A stretch of 7,168 nt of DNA from Oscillospiraceae bacterium (GCA_018055565.1 JAGPHI010000037.1:1-7168); one strand, 5' to 3'; counted from the first letter of the stretch, positions 1-6,092 are shown. The notes: generated from the sequence alone by a model not told the origin. A program made the numbers and translations.

Positions 1-162
1 GATATGGAATCCGCCCCTACATAAATACGTGGCCATTACCCCACAGCGCATACGTGGGGACATCCGCCCGCAAAATTATACGCGCCCCATAACGGGCGGA
101 TGTCCCGACGTATGCGCTGTGGGGTAATGGCCACGTATTTATGTAGGGGCGGATTCCATATC
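1..162. repeat. 70-bp inverted repeat, near-perfect
   Basis: Positions 1-70 are the reverse complement of 93-162 with one mismatch (56 against 107). The 22-nt loop at 71-92 is AT-rich on its left side. The left arm starts at the window edge, so the palindrome may extend further. Transcribed RNA or single-stranded DNA could fold into a very stable hairpin. Confidence 0.95.
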
Positions 163-248
163 CGCCCGCAAAATTAAACGTGCACCACAACGGGCGGATA
201 TTGAATCCGCCCCTACGGTTTTTGTTTACAGGCAGGCGTGGAATCCGC
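109..248 (+). repeat. Direct repeat, copy 1 (140 bp)
   Basis: Aligns without gaps to 432-571 (offset 323) with about 7 differences in 140 positions. Inside it, 143-168 and 191-216 are 26-bp inverted arms with one mismatch, giving a 74-bp hairpin unit with GTAGGGGCGG ends. It also carries the tail GGTTTTTGTTTACAGGCAGG, shared only with copy 2. Confidence 0.93.
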
Positions 249-340
249 GCGTGTCGTTTCGGCCTGTATACGCAAATAAAATCGGACCTGCGATCTATAA
301 TCGTTTTTCTCTGATTTCGATTCTCTAAATGCTCCCGCGT

Positions 341-428
341 GCGCTGTGGGGTAATGCCCACGTATTTTGTAGGGGCGGATTCTATATCCGCCCGCAGAAT
401 TTATACGTGCCTCATAACGGGCGGATAT
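341..428 (+). repeat. Diverged third repeat copy
   Basis: Similar to 113-200 with several substitutions and small indels. It shares GCGCTGTGGGGTAATG and GTAGGGGCGGATTC. The inner arms 384-394 and 418-428 are perfect 11-bp inverted repeats. It runs directly into the next copy and lacks its own GAATCCGCCCCTAC end. Confidence 0.85.
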
Positions 429-431
429 CCC

Positions 432-577
432 CGTATGCGCTGTGGGGTAATGGCCACGTATTAATGTATAGGCGAATTCCATATCCGCCCGCAAAATTAA
501 ACGCGCCCCACAACGGGCGGATATAGAATCCGCCCCTACGGTTTTTGTTTACAGGCAGGCGTGGAATCCGCCCCTAC
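432..577 (+). repeat. Direct repeat, copy 2
   Basis: Second copy of the unit at 109-248. The outer left arm is degraded: the GGGGCGG of copy 1 reads TAGGCGA here (469-475). The right end is intact and finishes with GGAATCCGCCCCTAC at 563-577, a motif also at 6-20, just short of the neighbouring stop codon. Confidence 0.93.
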
Positions 578-582
578 AATAC

Positions 583-1608
583 CTAATCTCTTATTGCTCC
601 CGCGCAGGCATTGTGGATTAAGCTGCGCATACGAATCAGCTTCGGGTTTTCACGCGTGGGGCACACACGGTTTGTTAAAAGCACTACAGAAAGCCCTGTT
701 TCGGGGTCTACCGCGAAGCTGGTGCCTGTAAAGCCCGTATGTCCAAACGAAAGAGGGGAGAGCAAATCGCCCAAAAACACCAGCGGGCTGCCCGCAAGGT
801 TAAAGCCCAATCCGCGATGCTCGTCCATGCCAGGGGTGTAATTGTATAGCGCTTTTTTCAGCATTGCAGGCGAAAGAAATGCCGTGCCGTCGGCTGTTTT
901 GCCGCCATTTGCCAGCATGTCGGCAAATATGCGCATATCACGAATATCGCTAAACACGCCTGCGTTGGCAGAAATGCCGTTTAAAAAGCGCGCGTTTTCA
1001 TCGTGCACCACGCCGCAGAAGGGCTTTTGCGTGGCGGGGTCAAGCTCTGTGGGGGCAATGTCGCCGCACGGGCGATAGGTAGTGTGCGTCATGCTAAGCG
1101 GGCCAAACACCCATTCCTGTGCCAACACATCCAGCGGCGCGCCGCCGATTTGCTCCAAAATTTTGCCAAGTAAAATATAGCCCATGCAGCTATAATCCGG
1201 CATTTCGCCGGGCGCGTGTAAAAGCGGCTCTGCCAAAATTACGCTTGCGGCATTTGCGGGGTCATCCGTGCGCTCGCTTAGATAAAAATGCGGATGGATG
1301 CCACTGGTGTGCGTCATCAATTGCAAAATCGTGATATTTTTTTTATCTTCGGGTGCATCAAAAAACAAGCTTACCTTATCATAAAGGCGCAAACGCCCTG
1401 TTTCGATAAAGCGAAAAGCCACCATTGTAGCCGCAAGAATCTTCGATACGCTTGCCATATCAAACAGCGTTTGCGTTGTGGCCTTGCCAAAAGCGCGGCA
1501 CAGGCATTCCTTACCGCCCACGCTTACCGATAACACCGCTGCCGGATATGCGCCGTTTTGTATGCCCTCCTCCACCAGCTGCGCTGCACGTTCAAACCTT
1601 GTATCCAT
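583..1608 (-). CDS. Serine hydrolase, class C beta-lactamase/penicillin-binding-protein fold
   Basis: A 341-residue protein of the beta-lactamase-related serine hydrolase family (Pfam Beta-lactamase type), which includes esterases, D-amino-acid peptidases and muropeptide-acting enzymes. The nucleophile motif SVSK is at residues 53-56 (Ser53, Lys56) and HTG at 290-292 within GHTGFTGTS. The second catalytic motif, usually Y-x-N, reads YSC (139-141) in the context PDYSCMGYILLGKI. MTHTSG at 98-103 is also typical. No signal peptide or membrane segment is visible, so it is probably cytoplasmic. The start at 1608 has AAAGGA 8 nt upstream; the frame is open to 1695, but that extension is Arg/Cys-rich and unlike the family. 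It is transcribed away from the transporter/murQ operon. Bacillus subtilis has a fold relative (AmiE/YbbE) in its murQ operon, so a peptidoglycan substrate is plausible but unproven. Confidence 0.88.
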   Translation of the reverse strand: MDTRFERAAQLVEEGIQNGAYPAAVLSVSVGGKECLCRAFGKATTQTLFDMASVSKILAATMVAFRFIETGRLRLYDKVSLFFDAPEDKKNITILQLMTHTSGIHPHFYLSERTDDPANAASVILAEPLLHAPGEMPDYSCMGYILLGKILEQIGGAPLDVLAQEWVFGPLSMTHTTYRPCGDIAPTELDPATQKPFCGVVHDENARFLNGISANAGVFSDIRDMRIFADMLANGGKTADGTAFLSPAMLKKALYNYTPGMDEHRGLGFNLAGSPLVFLGDLLSPLSFGHTGFTGTSFAVDPETGLSVVLLTNRVCPTRENPKLIRMRSLIHNACAGAIRD

Positions 1609-1691
1609 TGCATTCATCCTTTCATGCAGGCAATTGCAAACTGCACGCATACACCTGCGCCGCCCCATAGCAAGCGGCCGCACAATGGCAC

Positions 1692-1707
1692 GCACAACGT
1701 GTTGTGC
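1692..1707. promoter_or_regulatory. Inverted repeat GCACAAC-GT-GTTGTGC, candidate operator
   Basis: Two perfect 7-bp arms around a 2-bp centre, about 60 bp downstream of the predicted hydrolase transcription start and 84 bp before its start codon. Size and spacing suit a dimeric repressor acting as a roadblock; the regulator is unknown. A small RNA hairpin is possible, but the 2-nt loop makes this less likely. Confidence 0.35.
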
Positions 1708-1771
1708 CCGCCTTTAAGCGGAATGTGCGCAGCATAGCGTTTTTACAATTACACCTGTTCATACAGTTCAC

Positions 1772-1800
1772 ATCTTATCCGCGCTTTTAGCAAATGTCAA
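1772..1800 (-). promoter_or_regulatory. Predicted sigma-A promoter for the serine hydrolase
   Basis: Read on the minus strand, a consensus -35 TTGACA lies at 1800-1795 and a -10 TAAGAT at 1777-1772, separated by 17 bp. Transcription would begin near 1765, giving a leader of about 155 nt before the start codon at 1608. The -35 is exact; the -10 matches 4 of 6. Confidence 0.62.
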
Positions 1801-1808
1801 GCCCTTAC

Positions 1809-1857
1809 TTTGCAAAAAACAGCGATTTGCAAATGCATGGCGCAGGTTATTTGCAAA
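1809..1857. promoter_or_regulatory. Three TTTGCAAA palindromes upstream of the hydrolase promoter
   Basis: The 8-bp palindrome TTTGCAAA occurs at 1809-1816, 1826-1833 (within the 10-bp palindrome ATTTGCAAAT) and 1850-1857, with a related TTTGCGAAA at 1869-1877. The cluster lies immediately upstream of the -35 element of the leftward gene and about 210 bp before the rightward promoter. Centre spacings are about 17 and 24 bp. A multi-site regulator is possible; chance in an AT-rich region is the alternative. Confidence 0.3.
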
Positions 1858-1992
1858 CGCGCCTGCGCTTTGCGAAAGGGCGGCAAACCCTGCATTGGCG
1901 CATAAACAAAGCCGCCTTTATCCCGTATGTGCATACCCCGCATTGCGAAACAGGCGAAAAACGACCAAATTTTGCTAAATGTATTTCACTAT

Positions 1993-2042
1993 CTGAACAA
2001 ACAATAAGTTCAGTTTTTGGCATATCGCCAAAAATAGGCGAT
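1993..2042. promoter_or_regulatory. Two inverted repeats upstream of the transporter promoter, candidate operators
   Basis: CTGAAC (1993-1998) pairs with GTTCAG (2008-2013), and ATCGCC (2024-2029) pairs with GGCGAT (2037-2042). Both are perfect 6-bp arms. The second ends 26 bp before the -35 element, where an activator or repressor of a sugar operon would fit. Short arms make chance a real possibility. Confidence 0.3.
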
Positions 2043-2068
2043 TGCTGATTACAATTTTGTTATTTTTG

Positions 2069-2097
2069 TTGACGAATTATTACGATAGTGTTATGAT
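2069..2097 (+). promoter_or_regulatory. Predicted sigma-A promoter of the transporter/murQ operon
   Basis: The -35 TTGACG (2069-2074) and -10 TATGAT (2092-2097) are separated by 17 bp, each 5 of 6 to consensus, in an AT-rich setting. Transcription would begin near 2104, leaving a leader of about 100 nt before the binding-protein gene. Confidence 0.75.
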
Positions 2098-2114
2098 GAT
2101 GGCATCGAAACAAT

Positions 2115-2188
2115 AATTCTGAACGCATAGCTTGTTCGGGAAAAAAGTTTCAAGCACAGTATCGGCACGCACTCGGCGTGTCAGAATT
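2115..2188 (+). promoter_or_regulatory. Possible structured leader RNA with a three-way junction
   Basis: Within the predicted 5' UTR, AATTCTGA (2115-2122) pairs perfectly with TCAGAATT (2181-2188), closing a domain that contains GCTTG (2130-2134) paired with CAAGC (2151-2155) and CACGC (2166-2170) paired with GCGTG (2176-2180). The closing stem ends 1 nt before the AAGGAGG ribosome-binding site, so folding could affect translation. It matches no riboswitch class I recognise; it may be a plain stabilising 5' structure. Confidence 0.35.
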
Positions 2189-2202
2189 TAAGGAGGAATG
2201 AC

Positions 2203-3804
2203 ATGAAATCGTTTATGAAAAAAGCAATGGCACTCACCCTTGTATTGGCACTTTCCGTAAGCATCGCTGCATGCGGCGCCAAGCCGGCCAGCTCCACACC
2301 TGCGGCACCCGGCTCCACCAGCACGCCCGCCAAAGACGCGGCTCCGCTGAAGGTGTCGATTTTCTATTCGGATAACCCCACTTTGCCGTTCAACAAAGAC
2401 TGGCTGGCACTCAAAGAAGTGCAAAAAATCTGCAACGTTGATTTGCAGGTAGAAGCAATTCCTTCCACCGACTATAACACAAAGGTATCTCTTGCGCTGA
2501 ATACAGGCGAGAACGCACCGGACGTTATTTTGTATCAAGAAACCAAATCCGAAAACGCTTCGCTTGCACTGAACGGTGCTATCGTGCCCATCAGCGATTA
2601 TCCCGAATGGACACCGAACTTTAACGCCAAAGTAAAAGAGTTTGGCCTTGAAGAGGACGTTGCCAATTTGACATTGCAAGATGGCAAGCGCTATTACATG
2701 CCTGCGCTGTTTGATAAGCCCTTCTATGACGGCGGCCTTATCCTGCGCGAAGATTACTTAAAATCGAAGGGCTTCGACGCCCCCAAAACCTTTGATGATT
2801 TGTACAAAATCTTAAAGGCCTACAAAACGGATTTCCCGAAATCCTATCCGCTTACCTCTTTGGTGGCTCCGTATGTTACCTATCGTATGACAATGACTTC
2901 GTTCGGCGTCAGCGTTGGTAAATCGAACTCCTCCAAAACAAACGCCTTAAGCTACGATTACGAAAAAGGCGAATACTTCCCCGGCGCTATCAGCGAAGAC
3001 TGGCGCGAATATCTGCGCTTTATCAATAAGCTGTATGCCGAGGGCCTGTTAGACCCCGAAATGGCCGCCCCCATCGACGGCGACAAGTGGACCACAAAAA
3101 TGGCCACCGGTGCTGCTGTTGCCACCTATGCGTACTATGACCAAATTGGCGGCATCGAAACCGCAAGCGATATCGACGGCTTCAAGCTGCAAATGTATCC
3201 CTCGCTTGCCGGCCCCAAAGGCGCACATCATCAGCCGAAATCCAAAACCTATGTAGGCATCATGTTCCCGAAGAAAACTGCCGAGCGCAAAGATTTTGAG
3301 CAGGTAGTGCGCGCAATGGATCAAATGTTCTTCTCTGAAGAGTGCTCCACCATCTGGTGCCTCGGCGTTGAAGGCGTTACCTACAAAATGGACGGCGACA
3401 AAGTTGTGTATGCCGACGAAATCAAAAACTCCAAAGACGGCATTTACAAAACCATGCAGCTTAAATACGGCTGCGGCGCTGACCCCTTCCAGCTGGTTTG
3501 GACAAATGCTCGCGAGATGACAAAATACGACGAAAACTATGCCGCAATCAACAAAACAGTAGCGGGCATGGAAAACGGCAACGTGATCCAGCCGATTCCT
3601 CCCACACCGCTGTTTGATGACCTTGCTGCCGAGGATGCCGCCAGCTTGCAAACCCCGCTTGCGGACACCATCGAAGTATGGATTGACGGCTTTGTAACAG
3701 GCAAAAAGAGCCTTGATAAGGACTGGGATGCCTATGTGAAAGAGCTGAAAGATTTGCAGATTGAAGAGTTCTGCAAGCTGTACAACGACAATTTAAGAAA
3801 GTAA
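2203..3804 (+). CDS. Lipoprotein sugar-binding protein of a carbohydrate ABC importer (LplA-like)
   Basis: A 533-residue extracellular solute-binding protein (family 1 type) that would capture a sugar or oligosaccharide outside the membrane and hand it to the two downstream permeases. The N-terminus has a Lys-rich start, a hydrophobic stretch at residues 8-23 and a lipobox IAAC with Cys24 as the lipidated residue. A Ser/Thr/Pro/Ala linker follows to about residue 48, then the binding domain starts at PLKVSIFYSDN. The segment around 157-208 (KRYYMPALF, then LREDYLKSKGF and PKTFDDLYKILKAYK) is typical of long LplA-type proteins, and the length suits that subgroup. The start has AAGGAGG 6 nt upstream. 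It is first in the operon and followed by strong hairpins that could favour its expression over the permeases. The substrate cannot be read from sequence; murQ downstream suggests an amino sugar or muropeptide. Confidence 0.92.
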   Translation: MKSFMKKAMALTLVLALSVSIAACGAKPASSTPAAPGSTSTPAKDAAPLKVSIFYSDNPTLPFNKDWLALKEVQKICNVDLQVEAIPSTDYNTKVSLALNTGENAPDVILYQETKSENASLALNGAIVPISDYPEWTPNFNAKVKEFGLEEDVANLTLQDGKRYYMPALFDKPFYDGGLILREDYLKSKGFDAPKTFDDLYKILKAYKTDFPKSYPLTSLVAPYVTYRMTMTSFGVSVGKSNSSKTNALSYDYEKGEYFPGAISEDWREYLRFINKLYAEGLLDPEMAAPIDGDKWTTKMATGAAVATYAYYDQIGGIETASDIDGFKLQMYPSLAGPKGAHHQPKSKTYVGIMFPKKTAERKDFEQVVRAMDQMFFSEECSTIWCLGVEGVTYKMDGDKVVYADEIKNSKDGIYKTMQLKYGCGADPFQLVWTNAREMTKYDENYAAINKTVAGMENGNVIQPIPPTPLFDDLAAEDAASLQTPLADTIEVWIDGFVTGKKSLDKDWDAYVKELKDLQIEEFCKLYNDNLRK

Positions 3805-3843
3805 AGCAAAGTTAAAGAAGGTTCTGCTTGCGGCGCAAGTAGA

Positions 3844-3904
3844 CGGGCGGGCAGAAGGTATGCTGTAAAACACGAGCAGCGCCCTGCCCGCCCGCTTTCT
3901 TTCT
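3844..3904 (+). terminator. GC-rich hairpin plus T-rich tract after the binding-protein gene (partial terminator)
   Basis: CGGGCGGGCAG (3844-3854) pairs perfectly over 11 bp with CTGCCCGCCCG (3884-3894), followed by CTTTCTTTCTT. The loop is long (29 nt). The permeases have no obvious promoter of their own, so partial termination or a 3' stabiliser protecting the upstream message is likelier than full termination. Confidence 0.6.
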
Positions 3905-3950
3905 TCGCAGCCTTTCTTTCTCTGTAAATAAGGGCAGGGCGCTTGTTTAT
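3878..3950 (+). promoter_or_regulatory. Alternative hairpin sharing a strand with the preceding terminator
   Basis: AGCGCCCTGCCC (3878-3889) pairs perfectly over 12 bp with GGGCAGGGCGCT (3932-3943), followed by TGTTTAT. Its left strand overlaps the right strand of the hairpin at 3844-3894 at positions 3884-3889, so the two folds exclude one another. This is the geometry of an attenuator, though both right arms are followed by T-containing tracts and either could terminate. Confidence 0.5.
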
Positions 3951-3958
3951 AGAGAAAA

Positions 3959-3982
3959 CCGCAGCATAATTTGATGCTGCGG
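3959..3982 (+). promoter_or_regulatory. Hairpin upstream of the first permease gene
   Basis: CCGCAGCAT (3959-3967) and ATGCTGCGG (3974-3982) form a perfect 9-bp stem with a 6-nt loop. No T-tract follows, so it is not a terminator. It could protect the 5' end of a processed permease message. It sits 75 bp before the permease start. Confidence 0.5.
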
Positions 3983-4057
3983 CCGATACCGAACTATCTT
4001 TGCACCCCAAAAAGCCGTGTGCAAGCGCGCTGCTTTTGTATGAAAGGAATGATATCT

Positions 4058-5023
4058 ATGCCAAAAACCGCCGTTAAAGAGCGCCACGTGCGCACGCCGC
4101 AGGAAAAGGCCGCACGGAATGCGCATTTGCGCATCCATATTCATCGCTATTGGGTACTGTATGCAATGATGCTATTGCCCATTATCTATTTTATTGTATT
4201 TAAATATGTGCCGATGTTTGGCAATATTTTGGCTTTTCGCCGCTATAAACCCGGTATGGGCCCCTTTGGCACCGATTGGACACTGCGCTATTTTGAACGT
4301 TTTTTAAAAGACCCCACGTTTTGGCGCGCGTTTAAAAACACCATTGTTTTGTCTATCATGAACTTAATTGTCAATTTCCCATTGCCAATTATTTTTGCCA
4401 TTTTGCTTAACGAAGTGCGCCATAAGCGCTTCAAAAAAGTGGTGCAAACCATTTCGTACATGCCGCGCTTTATCTCCACCGTGGTGGTTATCTCCATCTT
4501 AGGCGAGCTGCTTTCGCCCTCCTCCGGCCTTGTAAACCGCTTTTTGCAAAGCGTGTTTGGCATGGACCCCATCTATTTCATGAACGAGCCGCAATACTTC
4601 CGCGCCATTTATGTTTTGTCGGACGCGTGGCAGTTTATGGGCTGGACGGCCATCATCTATTTTGCCGCCATTACGGGCATCAGCATGGATTTGTATGAAG
4701 CGGCCGATATGGACGGCGCATCGCGTTTCCAAAAAATTTGGTATATCACGCTGCCCTCTATTATGCCCACCATCATGGTTATGCTGATTATGAATGTGGG
4801 GCAAATGCTAAACCTCGGCTTTGAAAAGGTGCTTTTGATGTACACCAATGCAAACTCGGGTGTTAGCGATATTATCGACACGCTGGTGTACCGCACCGGC
4901 CTTGTTAGCCAAAACTACTCATACGCCACTGCCATCGGTTTATTTGGCGGTCTTATCGGATTAATCCTCGTTGTCAGCTCCAATGCAATTTCCAAAAAGC
5001 TGACGGGCGAGAGTATTTATTAA
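4058..5023 (+). CDS. Carbohydrate ABC transporter permease (LplB/UgpA-like)
   Basis: A 321-residue integral membrane subunit of a CUT1-type sugar importer, pairing with the next gene product to form the channel. About six hydrophobic segments are visible, near residues 29-53, 94-116, 137-156, 185-207, 232-251 and 290-315. The cytoplasmic EAA loop that docks the ATPase is intact at 214-233 (EAADMDG followed by YITLP). The early motif YVPMFGNILAF is characteristic of the LplB subgroup. The start at 4058 has AAAGGA 9 nt upstream; an in-frame ATG at 3971 lies inside a hairpin and would add a Cys/Arg-rich leader unlike the family. The gene lies 253 bp after the binding-protein gene and 9 bp before the second permease. 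No ATPase gene accompanies it, as is common where a shared MsmX-type ATPase serves many importers. Confidence 0.93.
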   Translation: MPKTAVKERHVRTPQEKAARNAHLRIHIHRYWVLYAMMLLPIIYFIVFKYVPMFGNILAFRRYKPGMGPFGTDWTLRYFERFLKDPTFWRAFKNTIVLSIMNLIVNFPLPIIFAILLNEVRHKRFKKVVQTISYMPRFISTVVVISILGELLSPSSGLVNRFLQSVFGMDPIYFMNEPQYFRAIYVLSDAWQFMGWTAIIYFAAITGISMDLYEAADMDGASRFQKIWYITLPSIMPTIMVMLIMNVGQMLNLGFEKVLLMYTNANSGVSDIIDTLVYRTGLVSQNYSYATAIGLFGGLIGLILVVSSNAISKKLTGESIY

Positions 5024-5032
5024 GGAGTGGTG

Positions 5033-5917
5033 ATGAACATGACACATAGAATAAAGCATCGCTCCATCGGCAATCTTTTGTTTGACGCTGTGGTTTACGG
5101 CGTAATGATTTTGGTTTTGCTTGCGTGCTTGATTCCGTTTTTGTACATGATTGCCGTGTCCTTTTCGGGCACAAAGGCGCTTGTGAACAATTTGGTAACG
5201 TTTTGGCCTGTGGATTTCACGCTGGAAGCCTATCAAAAAATCTTTACGTATCCAAACTTTTTTGCCGCCTATGGCAACACGTTTATTTACGCGTTCGGCG
5301 GCACGGCCATTGCGCTTTGCGCCACCATTTTGTTTGCTTATCCGCTTTCCAAAACGTTTTTATACGGCAACAAGATTGTTACAAAATTTGTTATCGTTTC
5401 GATGTTTTTTGCGGGCGGCATGATTCCGAATTATCTTTTAATCAGCTCTTTGCACCTTACGGGCACACGCTTTGCCATGCTGATTCCGTTTGCCATTAAC
5501 ACCTTTAACCTGATTATATTAATCAACTTTTTCAAATCCCTTCCCGAAGAAATTGAGGAAGCGGCTTTGATTGACGGGCTTGGCTATTTTGGCATTTTGC
5601 GCCGCATTGTGGTACCGCTGTCTACCGCGGCCATCGCCACCATCGGCCTTTACTATGCGGTGTATTTTTGGAACTCGTGGTTCCAGCCGATGCTGTACTT
5701 AAACAGCGACCAATATCCCGTTATGCTTTTGCTGCGCAATATTGTAAACGGCACAATGGCGCTGGACGGCGGCGCTGGCTCGGCAGAAAAGACCACCATT
5801 GCTATTTCTATTAAATCGGCCGTTATTATTACGTCCACACTTCCCATTATCACGCTGTATCCTTTCCTGCAAAAGTATTTTGTTAAAGGCATTACGCTTG
5901 GCGGCGTAAAGGGATAA
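5033..5917 (+). CDS. Carbohydrate ABC transporter permease (LplC/YtcP-like)
   Basis: A 294-residue second membrane subunit of the importer. The N-terminal region has the hydrophobic segment VVYGVMILVLLACLIPFLY followed by the typical SFSGTKAL. The EAA docking loop is at residues 176-195 (EAALIDG then RRIVVP), and the C-terminus KYFVKGITLGGVKG is a hallmark of the family. The chosen ATG at 5033 lies 5 nt after AGGAG (5023-5027), which overlaps the stop codon of the preceding permease at 5021-5023. Translation of the two is therefore probably coupled, matching their equal stoichiometry. GTG codons at 5027 and 5030 are in frame but overlap or touch the ribosome-binding site; ATG 5039 is the next alternative. 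A hairpin-rich gap of 175 bp separates it from murQ, with no classical terminator seen. Confidence 0.93.
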   Translation: MNMTHRIKHRSIGNLLFDAVVYGVMILVLLACLIPFLYMIAVSFSGTKALVNNLVTFWPVDFTLEAYQKIFTYPNFFAAYGNTFIYAFGGTAIALCATILFAYPLSKTFLYGNKIVTKFVIVSMFFAGGMIPNYLLISSLHLTGTRFAMLIPFAINTFNLIILINFFKSLPEEIEEAALIDGLGYFGILRRIVVPLSTAAIATIGLYYAVYFWNSWFQPMLYLNSDQYPVMLLLRNIVNGTMALDGGAGSAEKTTIAISIKSAVIITSTLPIITLYPFLQKYFVKGITLGGVKG

Positions 5918-5982
5918 ACCCTGCATATGCTGCTGGCGCGCAAAGTTGCGGCAGCGGCCAGATTCCCCGGAAAGGAATGACA

Positions 5983-6058
5983 GTTTGAAAGAGCAATCTT
6001 TCAAACGGGGCTTTTGTGTTTTCGCCCAAAACAGGGCGAAATTTTGGCAAAGCCAAAA
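5983..6058 (+). promoter_or_regulatory. Three consecutive perfect hairpins before murQ
   Basis: Stem 1: GTTTGAAAG (5983-5991) with CTTTCAAAC (5998-6006), 6-nt loop. Stem 2: TTTCGCCC (6020-6027) with GGGCGAAA (6034-6041), 6-nt loop. Stem 3: TTTTGGC (6042-6048) with GCCAAAA (6052-6058), 3-nt loop. Stems 2 and 3 abut directly. A weak 5-bp stem (6068-6072 with 6080-6084) then overlaps the murQ Shine-Dalgarno. Stem 1 is followed by GGGGCTTTTGTGTTTT, so a weak terminator is possible. The block may be an RNA control element or a copy of an interspersed repeat; I recognise no named family. Confidence 0.6.
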
Positions 6059-6092
6059 CGTCACAAATTTCCCTAGAAAGGAAAATCGATTT

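Larger units (their letters stand above)
1..577. repeat. Cluster of related palindromic intergenic repeats (gene-free region)
   Basis: This gene-free stretch is built from repeated modules. A core module begins GTAGGGGCGGATTC, runs into ATATCCGCCCG, has an AT-rich centre of about 22 nt, then CGGGCGGATAT and GAATCCGCCCCTAC. A second module carries GCGCTGTGGGGTAATGGCC followed by ACGTATT. Modules occur in both orientations: one reversed copy at the left edge and three forward copies further right. Open frames across it come from GC-rich palindromes and resemble no protein. The cluster ends 5 bp beyond the serine hydrolase stop codon, so its hairpins may act as that gene's 3' end. The architecture resembles non-autonomous palindromic repeats (BIME or MITE-like), but no transposase is present and I cannot name a family. 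Confidence 0.9.
1609..2202. other. Divergent intergenic control region, no gene seen
   Basis: About 590 bp between two divergent genes. I see no credible coding sequence: the longest rightward frame (1794-2048) has no family resemblance and runs through the repeated TTTGCAAA sites. The region holds a leftward promoter, a rightward promoter, several short inverted repeats and a foldable leader before the binding-protein gene, each listed separately. Confidence 0.75.

Noticed and set aside
17..526. Open reading frames on both strands inside the repeat cluster
   Set aside because: They translate the same GC-rich palindromes repeatedly, have no family resemblance, and lack convincing ribosome-binding sites.
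1..577. CRISPR array
   Set aside because: The repeats are long, internally palindromic, in both orientations and irregularly spaced; there are no uniform spacers and no cas genes.
1609..1695. N-terminal extension of the serine hydrolase to 1695
   Set aside because: The extra 29 residues are Arg/Cys-rich and not part of the fold; AAAGGA positioned 8 nt before 1608 supports the internal start.
1840..1868. Hairpin GCGCAGG/CCTGCGC as a terminator or RNA element
   Set aside because: A 7-bp stem with a 15-nt loop, no T-tract, upstream of both predicted transcription starts and so not expected to be transcribed.
1794..2048. 84-codon rightward frame in the divergent control region
   Set aside because: No recognisable family, no convincing ribosome-binding site, and it overlaps the leftward -35 element, the TTTGCAAA sites and other inverted repeats.
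2188..2679. Antisense 163-codon frame opposite the binding-protein gene
   Set aside because: Shadow of a strongly supported lipoprotein gene; Cys-rich and without family features.
3971..4057. Upstream start for the first permease at 3971
   Set aside because: The ATG is inside the 3959-3982 hairpin, has no ribosome-binding site, and the extra residues are not family-like.
5125..5499. Alternative-frame 124-codon reading within the second permease gene
   Set aside because: Overlaps an unambiguous permease with EAA loop and hallmark C-terminus; its Cys/His/Phe-rich translation is a typical frame shadow.
5918..5960. Rho-independent terminator directly after the second permease
   Set aside because: Only a weak imperfect stem (CTGCTGGC against GCGGCAG) and no T-tract follow, so murQ is more likely read through.
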